A DNA stretch of 64,000 nucleotides from Diorhabda sublineata (GCF_026230105.1 NC_079479.1:15635734-15699733); one strand, 5' to 3'; counted from the first letter of the stretch, positions 1-11,444 are shown. Program-made: numbers and translations. The notes: generated by a model from the sequence alone, not told the origin.

Positions 1-1700
1 CATTTTCATATTTAAAATATGTTGTTGTAAATGTGAGTTCTATAGCTTTTATAAATTCAATTTGAGGTATTTCTGTATATTCTTTAATTTTGTCCCATTT
101 TCTCATTAATATATTTTTCACAATAGTAATAGGAATATTTGTATATAAAGAAACCATATCTAACGAAATAAATACATATTTATTAGGAATTTTGATACTT
201 TTGATAATTTTTTCTTTGAAATCCCATGTTTTTTTCATATAGTACCTACTAGTCCGGACCCGTGCTACTCCGCAGCAGTGACTATGTGGATAATTATAGC
301 TTCGTCATAAAATCAATCAATACTTATGTTGTCAAAGGTATACAAAAAGTATCGGACACAGTCAAAAAATCAGCCATCATTTCTACATTGTTCATAATAC
401 AATAGACTATGTAATTTCACAATACTTCCTTTCAAACAACATTGGCTGAGCGTCGACCCTTTGGTTTAATCTCTACCTTGACATTTTTGAACGATTTCCC
501 ACGTGATAGGGCTACATACAACTCTGTAGCTATATTAGAACCTGAGATATAGATCTTTGAATGCAGAAAAATTGCCAAAAACCTACAAAAATCCATGACT
601 CCACATTGAATGTCTGCGCCTAGCTCCTCTCCAACTCAACCAATTTAAGTGTTCAAAAACTCAAAAGAAAGAGAGTGCTTCAGCGAGTGTTCTTAAACCA
701 AAACGAAGTCTCTATCTTGAATAGAACTTGAGATATTGAGGATAGAACGTGTGTATGTGAAAACTCCCATAAGTAATGTACAGGGGGAAATTGCATTTGA
801 GTGTAACTTGAGAATGGTGAAAATGAGATGAAATCCGATTGTTGATCTGTGCATCAATACCATTCATTGAAAAAAAAATTAAGCAAATCGGTTGGGTAGA
901 ACGCCTGAACGGACGCGGAATGAAAATCATCAATTTTTTTAATATATAAGAAGATTTATTTTGATATAAAATTTTTTTCAAAATATTTTTCAAATAATTA
1001 GATAATGAGGTGAGAGGAGTTTGAATACTTGAAACAATCAGTTGAAGGGGAATGTCAGGTTTGTGGAGTTTTGGTAAACCATATATTTTAGGGGGCATTG
1101 TGTATTTTCAACTTTTTTGTGTCTGATGGCGAAATAAAAAGTTGTTCTTTGCAAGATCGAATAAGATCATTATTTTGTTTTTGATTAGAATTCGTAGTCT
1201 TGTTTATTTTTTTTTTTTGTAAGTTGTCTTATGTTTAATAATTTCATCATTTTATTATTATAATGATTTAATTTAATGATAACAGTTTTATTAGATTTAT
1301 CTGCTTTAAAAATTTTGAGATTTCTATTTTTATTTATGAATTCTTTGGTTTTAGTTATATTTTGATGAGGTTTGATGTTGTTTTGTTGTCTTTTGTTTTT
1401 CAATTTATTTTTGAAATTAGTAATAATATTACAAGTATCAGATCTTATTTTATTTTAAATTTCGTTATTTAAATGATTGGTGTTGCATTCAATATTACAT
1501 AAGATATTTGTCACAGGTAATTCTTTGTGCGAAATTGGGACCTAAAGATAAAACTTCTTTTACTTGATCTGTATGAGAGTATCCGTTAAATTCTCGATCC
1601 ATTTTGATTTTATTTCATTTGTATTTCTTGTTGCTGTTTTGAGCTTATCAATTTTCTTAATATTTTTTTCTTTGCATTTATTATAAAGTGATTCAGCTCT
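1..1700 (-). pseudogene. Penelope-like retroelement, reverse transcriptase part (interrupted, runs off window)
   Basis: Read on the minus strand, this stretch gives Penelope-type reverse transcriptase pieces. A N-terminal region (about 1700-1440) contains a KWIENL-like motif and a VLSLGP-like motif spread over frames. Next comes an ADKSNKTVII segment (about 1320-1260), then the characteristic YGLPKLHKPDIPL motif followed by IVSSI (about 1090-1020). Finally SLDMVSLYTNIP, the motif-A region with the catalytic Asp, lies at about 175-130. Between the last two blocks sits a 706-bp Helitron-like insertion. Stops and frameshifts separate the blocks, so this is a dead copy. The catalytic palm continues beyond base 1. 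Family assignment rests on these motifs seen by eye; the motif order is that of Penelope RTs. Confidence 0.8.
249..954 (-). mobile_element. Non-autonomous Helitron-like insertion
   Basis: On the minus strand the segment begins TCTTCTTATATATTAAA and ends with CTAG followed by host T, preceded by a host A. That is the A/T insertion signature with TC and CTAG termini expected of Helitrons. Just before CTAG is the small palindrome GTCCGGAC, in place of the usual 3' hairpin. There is no target duplication and no coding capacity. It splits the Penelope RT reading block between the SSI region and the SLDMVSLYTNIP region, which fixes its boundaries independently. The weak hairpin is the main reason for not being certain. 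Confidence 0.55.
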
Positions 1701-2205
1701 TTCTAAACAGATACTACAATCAATTTAAAAACAAAACAGAAACGAAACATCAGAACATAAAACATTTTTCCTTGCCATATGTAAAAGGACTTTTCCGACA
1801 ATTATCGAATTATTTCAATAAATATATTAGTATAAGTCATAGAGGATATAATACATTATCCAAATATTTCACTAAATTAAAATCTAAAACACCAAAAAAC
1901 ACAAAAAGTAATATTATATATCTTGTACTAATTGTGACCCTGTCACATAGGGCAGACATCTCAGTATTTAGAAAATGGACTAAGAATTCATTAATATGAC
2001 AAAAAAAATAAAACTGCGTTAACAAACCATGAAATATCAAAAAATTCAATTCATACACATTCAAAAATTCTGGAACCGGAATCTAATACACGAAAAAGAG
2101 AATTCTTAGAAATGATTCACATTCATAGGAGCAAACAAGCTATAAATGATAAAAAAGCCCTAAATAATTTGAGTAAAATTTATATCTCTATTTTTTAAAT
2201 TGTAA
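1700..2205 (+). pseudogene. Penelope-like retroelement, GIY-YIG endonuclease part
   Basis: Plus-strand frames give HFSLPYVKGLFRQLSNYF, then KLKSKTPKNTKSNIIY, which is the linker into the GIY-YIG endonuclease of Penelope elements. After a frameshift within the Cys-containing SNIIY region, another frame reads TALTNHEISKNSIHTHSKI and REFLEMIHIHRSKQAIN, ending in NNLSKIYISIF and a stop near 2198. These match the end of the Penelope endonuclease domain in order. It is oriented opposite to the RT fragment to its left, with the junction at about 1690-1710. The two pieces are therefore either separate truncated copies or one inverted, rearranged copy. Confidence 0.7.
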
Positions 2206-2578
2206 TAAATTTAATTGATTGCCTCTATATATTTGAGATGTGGGAACCAAAGGAAAAATTAATTTTTCGTATTGGAACATAGTTCTAAGTTGATTTTATC
2301 CTTATTTTAATATTCATGATGAAGGTGATCTATAGATCAAAATAAATAAGCAAATTGTCAGTGTCAATAACATATTTTGATAAAGACTTAAGCAAAAGTC
2401 GAAACGACAAAATTTATCTTTCTTTTAAAAACTATCAAAAAAAACTAATTTTAAAACAGTAGAGACTTTAAAATAAAGAACATTTAGATGCATTAATATT
2501 GAAGTATTGAAGAAATTGAAGAAATTGAAGTGTGTGTGGTGTGTTATAAATTTGTAATTTTCTACTGTTTTCCTTTTC

Positions 2579-2582
<4 letters not shown>
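2206..2582. other. Unassigned AT-rich spacer
   Basis: No reading frame, repeat or RNA signal that I can support. It lies between the Penelope fragment and the (TA)n tract. Confidence 0.5.
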
Positions 2583-2670
<88 letters not shown>

Positions 2671-2730
2671 TATATATATATATATATATATATAGTGTAT
2701 ATATATATATATATATAGTGTATATGTATA
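2583..2730. repeat. (TA)n microsatellite with GTG interruptions
   Basis: An uninterrupted (AT)n run of about 85 bp is followed by two shorter (AT)n blocks separated by AGTGT. Translations rich in alternating Ile and Tyr across this block are artefacts of the repeat. Confidence 0.95.
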
Positions 2731-3245
2731 GTAGTGTATCTTAATAATTTCTTTCCGATAATTAAACATTCCCGCCACCCCCATAGTAATAAAACCACTA
2801 AATACCTCTCTAAGCCTATAATTTTGCTTCCTTAATGATAACACAATACACTATCACAATAAAATCGTCTTAAAGTCTTTTAATTTAAAATATTATTAAG
2901 AGCTTGAAGAAATTATTAAAATATAATTCAAATCACATAACCATTTTATGCAGCTAATATAAACCAAATTAAAATCGCAAACGCAAGAAAAACCAAATTC
3001 TAGAAACAAACTCAAAGACAGGTTATCTTTTAATTTCGTGGCCGTCATTTGAAGTATTCGGGTAAAGTCAATGTCAGATGTGTAAGAGCTCTTTCTGATT
3101 GGCCTGGAAAACGTGCCGTTTAGCGTATGCTATCACAAGTAACACTATAAAACTACTGCATTATTGTTACAATACGTCGAGCTAATCTGTATCGTATGTA
3201 TTAAGTTTTAAATATGCTATTTAAAAAATGAAAGTACTTACTTAC

Positions 3246-3461
3246 CTTGAAATGATCTTCACAACAAAACCGATTACTTGTACTTGATAGAACAGTATTT
3301 GTTTTACTGTCCCTTTTCATTGCATCGCACCATTTTTTCCTTAATTTTTCTCCCTTAGGGATACTTAAAAATACCTTATTTGGTGCAGTTATAGTAGTGT
3401 TGGTACATTTTGGTACAATACAATATTTATAACGAACGTTTGTCGATCCAGACTTCGACAT
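3246..3461 (-). CDS. THAP zinc-finger domain exon (first exon of a transposon-encoded protein)
   Basis: From ATG at 3461 the exon encodes about 72 residues forming a THAP domain. CIVPKC supplies the first Cys pair. The middle reads FLSIPKGEKLRKKWCDAMKR, and CCEDHF gives the final C-x2-H. It stops at a strong splice donor, AAG|GTAAGT, at 3246/3245; reading through gives a stop shortly after. THAP domains bind DNA sequence-specifically, and in P elements they direct the transposase to its ends. The rest of the protein is missing: the downstream sequence on this strand runs straight into the left TIR. The reading frame and donor are well preserved, so it may still be spliced to a host or neighbouring exon. 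That last point is inference. Confidence 0.7.
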
Positions 3462-3759
3462 TTGACAAAAATACGACTAATACGACGACACTATGCACGG
3501 ATACTGCTGGAGCTTGGCGGTGACACTCGATCGGCGCTAGTGACGTAAGCGAGCGATTAGCGCAGCTGCAATAAGAAATGAGGGCGGAGTAAAAAAATTC
3601 CAGTTTTAAAAATTTATATAAGCGCTATTAAGATTGTTTGATACGTACGGAAAATTGCAACAACAAAAGAGAAATAAACTTTCTTAGAAAAAAAGACATC
3701 AAATTCATGTTGCATCTTCTGACACTGCAGAATAGGGATTATTAAAGTTGTTTTCAAGA

Positions 3760-3924
3760 TTTCATATAACACCACCAGAAATTAGAGAAGCGGCTTCATT
3801 AAATTTATTACCAGAAAAGTCAAGGAAAGTGTATAATATGGCCTATGAATATTTATTTAACAGACATAAGGCATTATTGATAACTATGAATAAATACCCT
3901 CATTTTGTGAAATCAGGTACTTAA
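3760..3924 (+). CDS. Small exon-like ORF, possibly recombinase-type N-terminal helix domain
   Basis: After an acceptor-like TTTTCAAG the frame reads PPEIREAASLNLLPEKSRK and then VYNMAYEYLFNRHKALL, and ends at an AATCAG|GTAC donor-like site just before a stop. The pattern LLP-KSR-x-VY-x-x-AY resembles the helical N-terminal segment of tyrosine-recombinase-like proteins of Crypton type that are common in insect genomes. Only about 52 residues are present and no catalytic region follows. It lies inside the long-TIR THAP element, on the opposite strand from the THAP exon. The family call is tentative. Confidence 0.3.
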   Translation, partial: FHITPPEIREAASLNLLPEKSRKVYNMAYEYLFNRHKALLITMNKYPHFVKSGT

Positions 3925-4749
3925 ATTTGTTAAGCAAAATATGTACATAGGTTTTTGCGTTAATTATTATGAGATAGACGATTATTATTTTTTTCAATAA
4001 CTGTCTATTGTATATAAATGCACTATAAAATATAGTATGAAATATTTGTTAGAATAAAATAATAATATTTGTAATAACATAAAAGAAAGTTTCCTCAACT
4101 ATATTTAGAAGTCGTGGATGAAGAATGGTATTCTACTCACGTATGATTCACCTCGTGAATACTAACCTTTATTATACATTCGTGAATAATATTATACTAT
4201 TAGGTGTTTTAATAATTATTATTGAGAAGTAATCGGTTATTCACCAACTTCTCGTATTTTACCACAAATTTCTATACAAAAACTCTTTTTATTTATAATA
4301 TAAAAGCTAGAATAATACAATAATCACAAGCCTCAGTAACTTGTCAATTACGCCGATCGTAAGAATTTATCAACAATAACCGAGTACGGAGAGATAATGA
4401 TTGTTAATATTCAAAAAAGCAAAAACAAAACATCCTGTCAGCTTATTGTATTTTCCCTGATTTACTAGACTTCCCTTAGCATACGCTAAATGGCACACAT
4501 TCCAGGCTGATCAGAAAGAGCCTTTCCCAGCTTATCCGACTTTACACGAACACTTCGAACGACGGCGAATAAATTGGGAGATAACCTGTCTCCGAGTTTG
4601 TTTCCTTAATTTGATTTTTTTTGCGATTGCAATTTTAGGCTTACTTTAGCCGCCTTTACAACGTTTATGTGATTTAATTTATGTTTTAATAACTTTTTCA
4701 AGCTCCTACAAACATTTTAAAAGATTTTAAACCATTTTATTGTGATAGT

Positions 4750-5156
4750 TTGATGTAGTAAATTTCTGTTGGGTTGATAATAGTAAAAATTGCTGTTTGA
4801 ATGGGCCATGTTCTAAAAGAAAACGCATTATAATAGTACACGCTGGAAACAAAGACGGTTTCGTGCATAATGCTTTATTAATATCTACTAAAAAATTAAA
4901 AACTGCATCTGATAATCATGAAGCATAAAAATGGTTTAATTAACAGCTTTTACCTAACATTCCACCTCAGTCATGATGACTTTAGTTCAGACGATTCTGA
5001 CTACCATGATTATTTATAAAGATACTTTGGAATTAAAATGTTTTTTTCTTTTGTTTTATTTGCAAAAAATATGTTTTCCTTTATGGTTTTTGCTTTGAAA
5101 TTTCGTTTTCCAGAAAAAAAAACCGTCTGGTACCCTGCTTAAACCAAACACCCTTA
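4750..5156 (+). repeat. Internally deleted copy of the 39-40 kb DDE transposon
   Basis: This block matches 39326-40225 in the same orientation. Shared stretches include AGTAAAAATTGCTGTTTGAA, ATTATAATAGTACACGCTGG and TTTACCTAACATTCCACC, and near the right end TTTTGCTTTGAAATTTCG and TCTGGTACCCTG. About 470 bp present at 39.56-40.03 kb are missing here, with the deletion falling just after CATTCCACCTCAG. No usable coding frame remains. Confidence 0.75.
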
Positions 5157-7310
5157 CAGACAGATATATTTTACTCGTCTATTTACGTTTTATAATTTAA
5201 TATTCAGTTGTAGCAAGTTAACGAGGTATAATAATGATTTTTTTCCAAGTTTCAAGTAGGACTACATTTAAGTGCATCTATCTTAATAACGGCGTAAAAT
5301 GCCGTCCTATTTATAATGATTCGATTGCCTTTTAACGAATACTTTCTCGCATAAGATATACATACTTTTAAAAGTATTTATAAAAATAATAGATTTATAA
5401 AATGAGGTGTCTACGCCTATGGTAGATCAAAAGTTTCGAACCGTTTTATATTCTGCATATAATATTAGAAGAACTGCATGTGAATACCCAAAATAATATA
5501 AGAATTGAAATAAGAAAGGAAATGAAGATAATGATAAGAAGCATATTAAATAAGACGAATGTTAATAATTTTATGGAACTGAAAGACGATCATTTAAAAA
5601 AAAGTGTTTAGAAGAGTGAAATTTACTTTCCTCTTTTCGAGACAATACTAATGAACATTTTGTTAGTTACTATTAACAGAGTGAAGAGAGAAATAAAATT
5701 TGAGTCCATTGATACAGAAATCATGCAGGAATAAATATCACAATAGAAACTTTGAATAAGTTTTTAAAATATGATATGTTAAGTGGAAAACTTAATTTTA
5801 TGTATTCAGTTTATTATAAGAAACAACATATTTTAATATGTTTTGTTTTTATAGGTTTGTTAAATGTACTGGAAGAAATCATAAATTAAAAGATGTGGAA
5901 GAAGATTATTTATATCAAAAGACTAAATACCAGTAATTGCCACAGAAAAATTACCAAGGAAATGAAGAAAAAAGCACAAGATATTAAGAACAACATGGAA
6001 ATAATGAAGATGGGGAAATTTAAGGAAAAACCCCTTTTGGTAAGTGGTGAATTTTATAATAAGGTTTCTTGGAACGAAATTTGTAATTTAGAGTGTTAAA
6101 CAGGGTATTCTAATGTACCGACAAAGAAGATTTAAGAATAAATGAGACAAACTTTAATTTGCTACCAGATGAAAAGAAACAAGAAGTAATCATGAGAGAA
6201 ATGATTTTAATATTTTAGTCACTTATTCATATATTTTGTCATTTATAGAATTTGAAGACTTGAATTGAAAACTTTGGAATGTGTAATGCGAGAAATTTTA
6301 ATCGTTTTATTGAGCATATTAAAAATTTTGACCGAGGTTCTTCTAGCCAACTCAGTAAAAAAGAGAAATAGATAAACAAATGTATATTCCGAATAAAAAG
6401 TTTGAGATTTGTGAGGATTATAATATATTTTTTCAATTACTACATAATTAAATATATTTTTTAGTATCCTCAGTATAAACGTATAATAACACTCAACTAG
6501 TATTAATTATTTTTTTAAACTTGCCAGTTAAGAATATTTCTTTCTTTCTTGTCAGTCATATGTGGAAATTTTTAATGTGAATTCTGATTTAATCTCCGTA
6601 TTGCATTAATCTCATATAGCATAGGGAATAAATTAATTTATCATTATTCATTGAAATAAAAAATACTGCAGTTCCGCTTTTTAACACTTTTTTCCATTTC
6701 TGTATGAGCTTTCGTAAACACAAACAAATACTTCTAATAAAGGTTAAAAAATACTTCAACTTCCTACCAAACAATAAGCGTTCAATGAAACTAAAATGCG
6801 AAGTAACAGAACTACCCGCATCTTATTCTCGAAATAACTCTTAAGATTATATACTCGATAGATCTGCCACTCTGTATAAAAATTTGATGACAAAGTTCAA
6901 TTCTGGCGACATCTCTCAAATTGGTAGTATCAAGAAAAAAGATTTCTATAATCAAAGATTTGATCTAAGGTTCATGTCCATTCTAACTTCGCGGGAAATT
7001 TGAAAATAACTCTAGTAATTTTAAATGATCGAAGCTAGTTGTCGCATCAAATTGTGAATGAAACAAAAGTATTATGCAAAATACTTTCATTTTGCTAACA
7101 TTTCAAATTCAAATATTGTTGTTTACAAGAAAATATAAATACCTGAAATTAAAATGCTGTTTAAATGTTTAAAAGTATTTTGTAAAATAATTTGATTTCA
7201 TTTACAATTTATGTGACAACCAGGTCCGACCACCTAAATTTTACAATTAAATAGTTTATATAAGATATAGGTAGATGGAATATTGAAACACAGGATGGTC
7301 ATTATAATTT
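5157..7310. other. AT-rich stretch without a recognisable gene
   Basis: Most of this is low-complexity AT-rich sequence. Bases 5316-5480 again resemble sequence beyond the 40-kb copy (around 40229-40340: GATTGCC, TAACGAATACTTTCT, GCATAAGATATACATA), so the repeat unit is larger than the transposon itself. A short plus-strand reading at about 5855-6090, FVKCTGRNHKLKDVEEDYL, follows an acceptor-like TTTTTATAG and could be a decayed exon, but I recognise no family. I see nothing else to support. Confidence 0.4.
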
Positions 7311-9486
7311 TTATTTTGTTTTTGACATTTTATAACTATATCCACAAACAAAAAATTTTCCTTCACACTTTAGCAGGCTTAGGACTGTCAACAGTGAGAT
7401 GTTGGCGTGTTTAAAAAATGTTTCTGTTTGTACATGGTACATACAATGGTATTTAAAAAAAACTGATTTTATAACCATGGTTAATTCATTATTACCGTTG
7501 TCTTTCTTGCAGCTTTCCCTATATTTAACATATGCCATATTCATCACATCATAGTCTTTATATTGTTGATCTTTGCCCTTCAAAATTTTATTAATAATAC
7601 TTAAGTAATGAAAGATGCATATGTTGAAACTAATATTTACAAACAAAATATTGAGGAAATGTTTGTCAAATCCTCCAAACGAAATATTTGTTTTTTTATG
7701 CCTAATGAATTGATTAACTGGGGCAATTTTGCTGAAGGCGCACATAAAACATTTCTTTTTATGTTCCCTAGAATATATTAATGAATTTGCCTTAATTAAT
7801 TTGTTTGACAATATTATATTTTTACACAAGTGGCAATTTGATACTTTTAAATAATTTCTTCGCTACTGAACCTGCTACATAAGGAGTAACAAGATCTAAT
7901 CCTGTATATTTTGAGCTTCTATTGAATGGTTTATTAATTGGGACATTGACTATTGGAGTGATTTGTTCAATAGGTGTTTCACTGAGGAGATTTTTAAAAG
8001 TATCCAATGCCCCCATTGAAAAGTCGTCTTCACAATTAAATCCTGGCGAATGTTTAGACATGAAATTATTTACAATTAAAGATTTTGTGGACGAAACAAA
8101 TGCAGGAAACGTGAAGGATTCATATTCCTAATGCCATGACTTCTTACCATGCCAAAGAAATTTTCAATAGCATCTTGATTCAAATTTCTGGCACTCAAAT
8201 ATTTGAATCCCTCTTGCCTTACTTTTGCCAAATGTACACAAATCCTTTAATGGTGAATGGTAGTTTCTTAATTGATGGTGTTATACATCTACCACTCTTT
8301 TTTGATGGGTCTATAAAATGGAATGAATTTAAAACTGGCAGTACATTGAGCCAAGTATCTAGATGTTTGGATGTGACAGTGATAACTGCCCTCAATTCTT
8401 TCCCTAAAGGAGGATTTAACAGATTTCCATTAATGTTGTTGAACAACATGTCCAAAAACAATAATAAATCTGCAGTTTTAGTTGCTTTGGGATTCAAGTA
8501 AAAGCGAGATTCTGCCTGCAACTCATTGCTGATCTCTGCACGAGTTTTCATTGTCGTTGCTACTGTCCGAATAAATACTTGCGTACAATTTTTACCCTCA
8601 TCTTCTTAATTTTGTCTTTATAAATATGTTGATCCATTAATTTGGGGAAGCCACTGAAAAATCCCATTTGTTTATCCATACTATATAATTTTTAATGTGT
8701 TCCCAATAAGCTACTTTTGAAACTCCATTCTGAAAAAATTGTAGATTTTTATTTAGTAATCCATTTCTCAAACATTTAAATAAATGAGGATAATCAAACA
8801 AATGGACTATTTCTTCCCCATCTATTAAATACCTCTGAAATTTATTATCTATATTATTCCTCATACAGTAGGCTTTTGTATCATCCAGCAGTTTATTAAC
8901 AGCACCAGCATTAGTAGATCCCAAATCACAAACTGACGCAACTATTTTCAAGCCAGTACTACATAGTTGCTCTCACAACTTCCTTGATAATTCTTACTAA
9001 ATCCACAGTTTTTGTGGAGTGCTCCCAAAAATAAAATGCTATCGGTTGTTTCCAGCTTCTACATATACCTTTAACCATAAAAAGTAGAGCATGATCAGCA
9101 AAGCCAGCTCTCCTATCCCCTTTTCCAAAATCAATTAACCCTTCAAAACTATCTACCACCCGATTATATGTGAGCCCAGTATCTAATGACATTTCATCAA
9201 ATATTAATATGCAATATTTATCAAGACTGACCATTTTCTCTACAACCCCTTTTAAGAGATTAAAAATATGTTCGTTCATTCCACAACTGAAAGGCATACT
9301 ATTTAATAACCTAATTAATGTTCTTCGACTCAGTAAATATTTTAGAAAGAAACCTGTAACCTTTTCCACTATTCCTGTAACAGGATAGTGAAAATATCTT
9401 GTCATCTAAGGTAAATCTTCTTCCTCTAGACTTTAATTTTTGATTCCTTTGCATTACATTATAGAAAATATTCAATGACATTTATC
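7311..9486 (-). pseudogene. P-element-type transposase, decayed copy
   Basis: Minus-strand blocks in order match P-type transposases. The helix-turn-helix region is RGRRFTLDDKIFSLSCY...GKGYRFLSKIF (9430-9350). The catalytic core entry is CILIFDEMSLDTGLTYN (about 9205-9155), then ADHALLFMVKGICRSWKQP (about 9100-9045) and KIVASVCDLGSTN (about 8950-8910). HLFDYPHLFKCLRNGLL follows at about 8810, and a C-terminal YVAGSVAKKL at about 7880. At least three breaks are visible: one-base shifts near 9340 and 8955, and stops between 8636 and 8551 and near 8215. The usual THAP exon was not found upstream, and I could not identify TIRs. It is non-functional. The two acidic segments expected of the catalytic triad (DEMSLD and the Asp of VCDLGS) remain readable. 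Confidence 0.8.
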
Positions 9487-10032
9487 TTCCACCTAAATTA
9501 TTAATGAATAATCCTTTTGATTATTAATATGAAATAAAAACATGAAGCCTGTTCCCCAGATGTTAAACACATCAATTCATTTCTACCTGTTTATAACTGC
9601 CATAAATGGTTGAGTAATGCCTATACCCAAAATGTACAATGATTCAAACAATTAAGCATCTTGATTACATGACTAGAAGAATTAACAGGCAGATTTTTGT
9701 GGAAATAATATACTACAATTCATACCTACCTAACAGCCTTTTTGGAGTTGAAAATGAAGATGGTTGCTCCTGTACCCAAAAAATATCATTTTCACCTTTT
9801 TTCATAACCTACAAACAAAAATGGCAATTCTTTCCCTTGCCTAACTTTTCATTAGGATTCATAAGAGGTTTATTGTCACAGTAAATATAAGTACTTACTA
9901 GGTAAATGTAGAGTTGGCAGTGAAAGTTTTTTTAACCTGCCATTGGGGCTTCTACAAATTGATTCAAAATGAATATCACATATTCTATGTGATGTTTATA
10001 CTGTATCTACTATTATTAACTTGGGGTTATTT
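9487..10032. other. No gene seen
   Basis: AT-rich sequence between the P-type transposase remnant and a MITE. The minus strand may hold the missing 5' exon or intron of the P-type element, but no THAP motif (C-x2-4-C ... C-x2-H) is visible. Confidence 0.4.
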
Positions 10033-10326
10033 CAGAACCGGACTTAGGCATGGGCCAACCCGGGCGTGCGCCGGGGGCCCCCGCTACGGGGAGGCCTCGC
10101 GACGAGCCATATGATTGATTTTTAACCATATGAATGCAAGCGAAAAAATACATCCATAGCCAAAGTTCAGAAAAATCATATTTATAAAAATGAAAGCTCG
10201 AAGTTGCGCCCAATGCATGGTATCGCTGATTTATTTTTAAAAATCACAACGACGAATTATAAACTTAAACTTAAGGAACCTTAAGTATTTTGGCCCGGGG
10301 GCCACGATGACTCAAGTCCGGCTCTG
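10033..10326. mobile_element. hAT-type MITE (294 bp)
   Basis: The ends are inverted: CAGAACCGGACTTAGGCAT on the left and, reading inward from the right, CAGAGCCGGACTTGAGTCAT. An 8-bp target duplication, GGTTATTT / GGTTATTC, flanks it with one mismatch. Eight-bp duplications and CAG-starting TIRs are typical of hAT elements. The ends are strikingly GC-rich (CGGGGGCCCCCG-like) compared with the surroundings. It has no coding capacity; short ORFs crossing it are fortuitous. Confidence 0.75.
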
Positions 10327-11188
10327 GGTTATTCATTCTTTGCAACCAAATTCTGGTTCGTAGGAATGGAATGTCTATAAAAAAGTAAAATCAGGATAAA
10401 ATCATTCAACATATTTAACCATTCAACAAAATGATTTTCTAAATACAAATTAATGAAGTTAGGAAGAAAAGATTTATTCTCGTATAGATATGAACTTGAT
10501 TACAATTTAAATATTTTTATGTTGATAAATAGTAAATATTACTCTAACCTTTTCGCTAGCTTATTCCTACATCCTGGTAGGCAGGCCTTTACTTGTTTAC
10601 TCATATTGACTAAGTAAACTCGACAGTACAATTCGCAACAAATAATAACTTTCAAATTCACAAAAATGCAAATAGCTAATAAACAATATCAAACGCCTTT
10701 GCAAAGATTTTATACACATTTGCAAGATTCAATAATCTTGGTTGGTTCTCGATGTATGATTGCAACTTAGTTTCAGAATCCAGATTGACAAATATTAAAA
10801 AATAAAACACCAAAAAGTAAGCTTTTAGCTGGAAACCGATAACATAGATGGAGTTGAAAATCGTCCTAAACTTCTTCTATTCCAGTGCACAGGCCCTGGA
10901 ATAACTATACCCGAGTATATAATCTTAGACTATACCTCTGTTACCTGCATATTGAAGAGCGCTGCCACAGATATACCAAGGATAAATTGGCGTATAACTT
11001 ATTCGGAGAATAATTAATATGTGATTTGTACCTCAATGTAGAGCCGGGCCTTAATAATCTTCACAACAACCAATGCTGTATAGGGTATAGAGTCATTCTG
11101 TGGATATATATTAGTGTTATTTGTCAGTTCACAGTTGGCTATTCTGAGTACACAAAATTTTTTTATTGAAATATAACTGTAAAGGTGC
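10327..11188 (+). promoter_or_regulatory. Upstream region of RpL8
   Basis: No coding sequence is visible. The core promoter is inferred from the TCT-type initiator CCTTTC at 11188-11193, which is the start signal used by animal ribosomal protein genes. No convincing TATA box sits at the right distance, as expected for this promoter class. The limits of the regulatory region cannot be set from sequence. Confidence 0.4.
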
Positions 11189-11205
11189 CTTTCACGTCAA
11201 CGTAG
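11189..11205 (+). other. RpL8: RpL8 non-coding 5' exon (TOP/TCT start)
   Basis: A pyrimidine-start sequence, CTTTCACGTCAACGTAG, ends at a consensus donor GTAAGT (11206). Animal ribosomal protein mRNAs begin with such a 5' terminal oligopyrimidine tract, which makes their translation respond to TOR signalling. The acceptor of this first intron is TTTTGTTACAG ending at 11424, 20 nt before the start codon. The exact +1 is inferred from the motif. Confidence 0.55.
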
Positions 11206-11444
11206 GTAAGTGAAATGAGTATGCTTTTGTTAATCTTGAAATATTTTGAAAAATCTTAGTAAAATATTCGTCATCTAAATTTCATTTTTGTGTAGGGTAG
11301 GTGAAAAATTAATTGGTAATAGTATTCAGAGTATATTTTATCATATTTATTTATTCTAGTGGTAAATATTGTGAATGATCATAACAATTAGGTTATATTA
11401 ACTATTTGAACATTTTTGTTACAGAATAATTTTTATTATCTACA

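Larger units (their letters stand above)
2851..4748. mobile_element. Long-TIR DNA transposon carrying a THAP exon (P-like, internally deleted)
   Basis: Bases 2851-3145 are an imperfect inverted copy of 4465-4748. Both ends start CTATCACAATAAAAT reading inward. The arms share AAATCACATAA, ACAAACTC, GACAGGTTATCT and TTTAGCGTATGCTA in the same order, so the TIRs are about 285-295 bp. Inside lie a THAP zinc-finger exon on the minus strand and a short exon-like ORF on the plus strand. No catalytic domain is visible. I read it as a non-autonomous relative of a P/THAP-type element. No clean target duplication was found. The right end abuts a sequence repeated at 39.3 kb exactly at 4750. Confidence 0.7.

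Noticed and set aside
2562..2844. Long minus-strand ORFs rich in alternating Ile and Tyr
   Set aside because: They are translations of the (TA)n microsatellite. The same applies at 57723-58052.
10016..10213. ORFs on both strands across the 10.0-10.2 kb GC-rich patch
   Set aside because: They lie within the ends of a hAT MITE and have no domain. The GC-rich inverted ends create the open frames.
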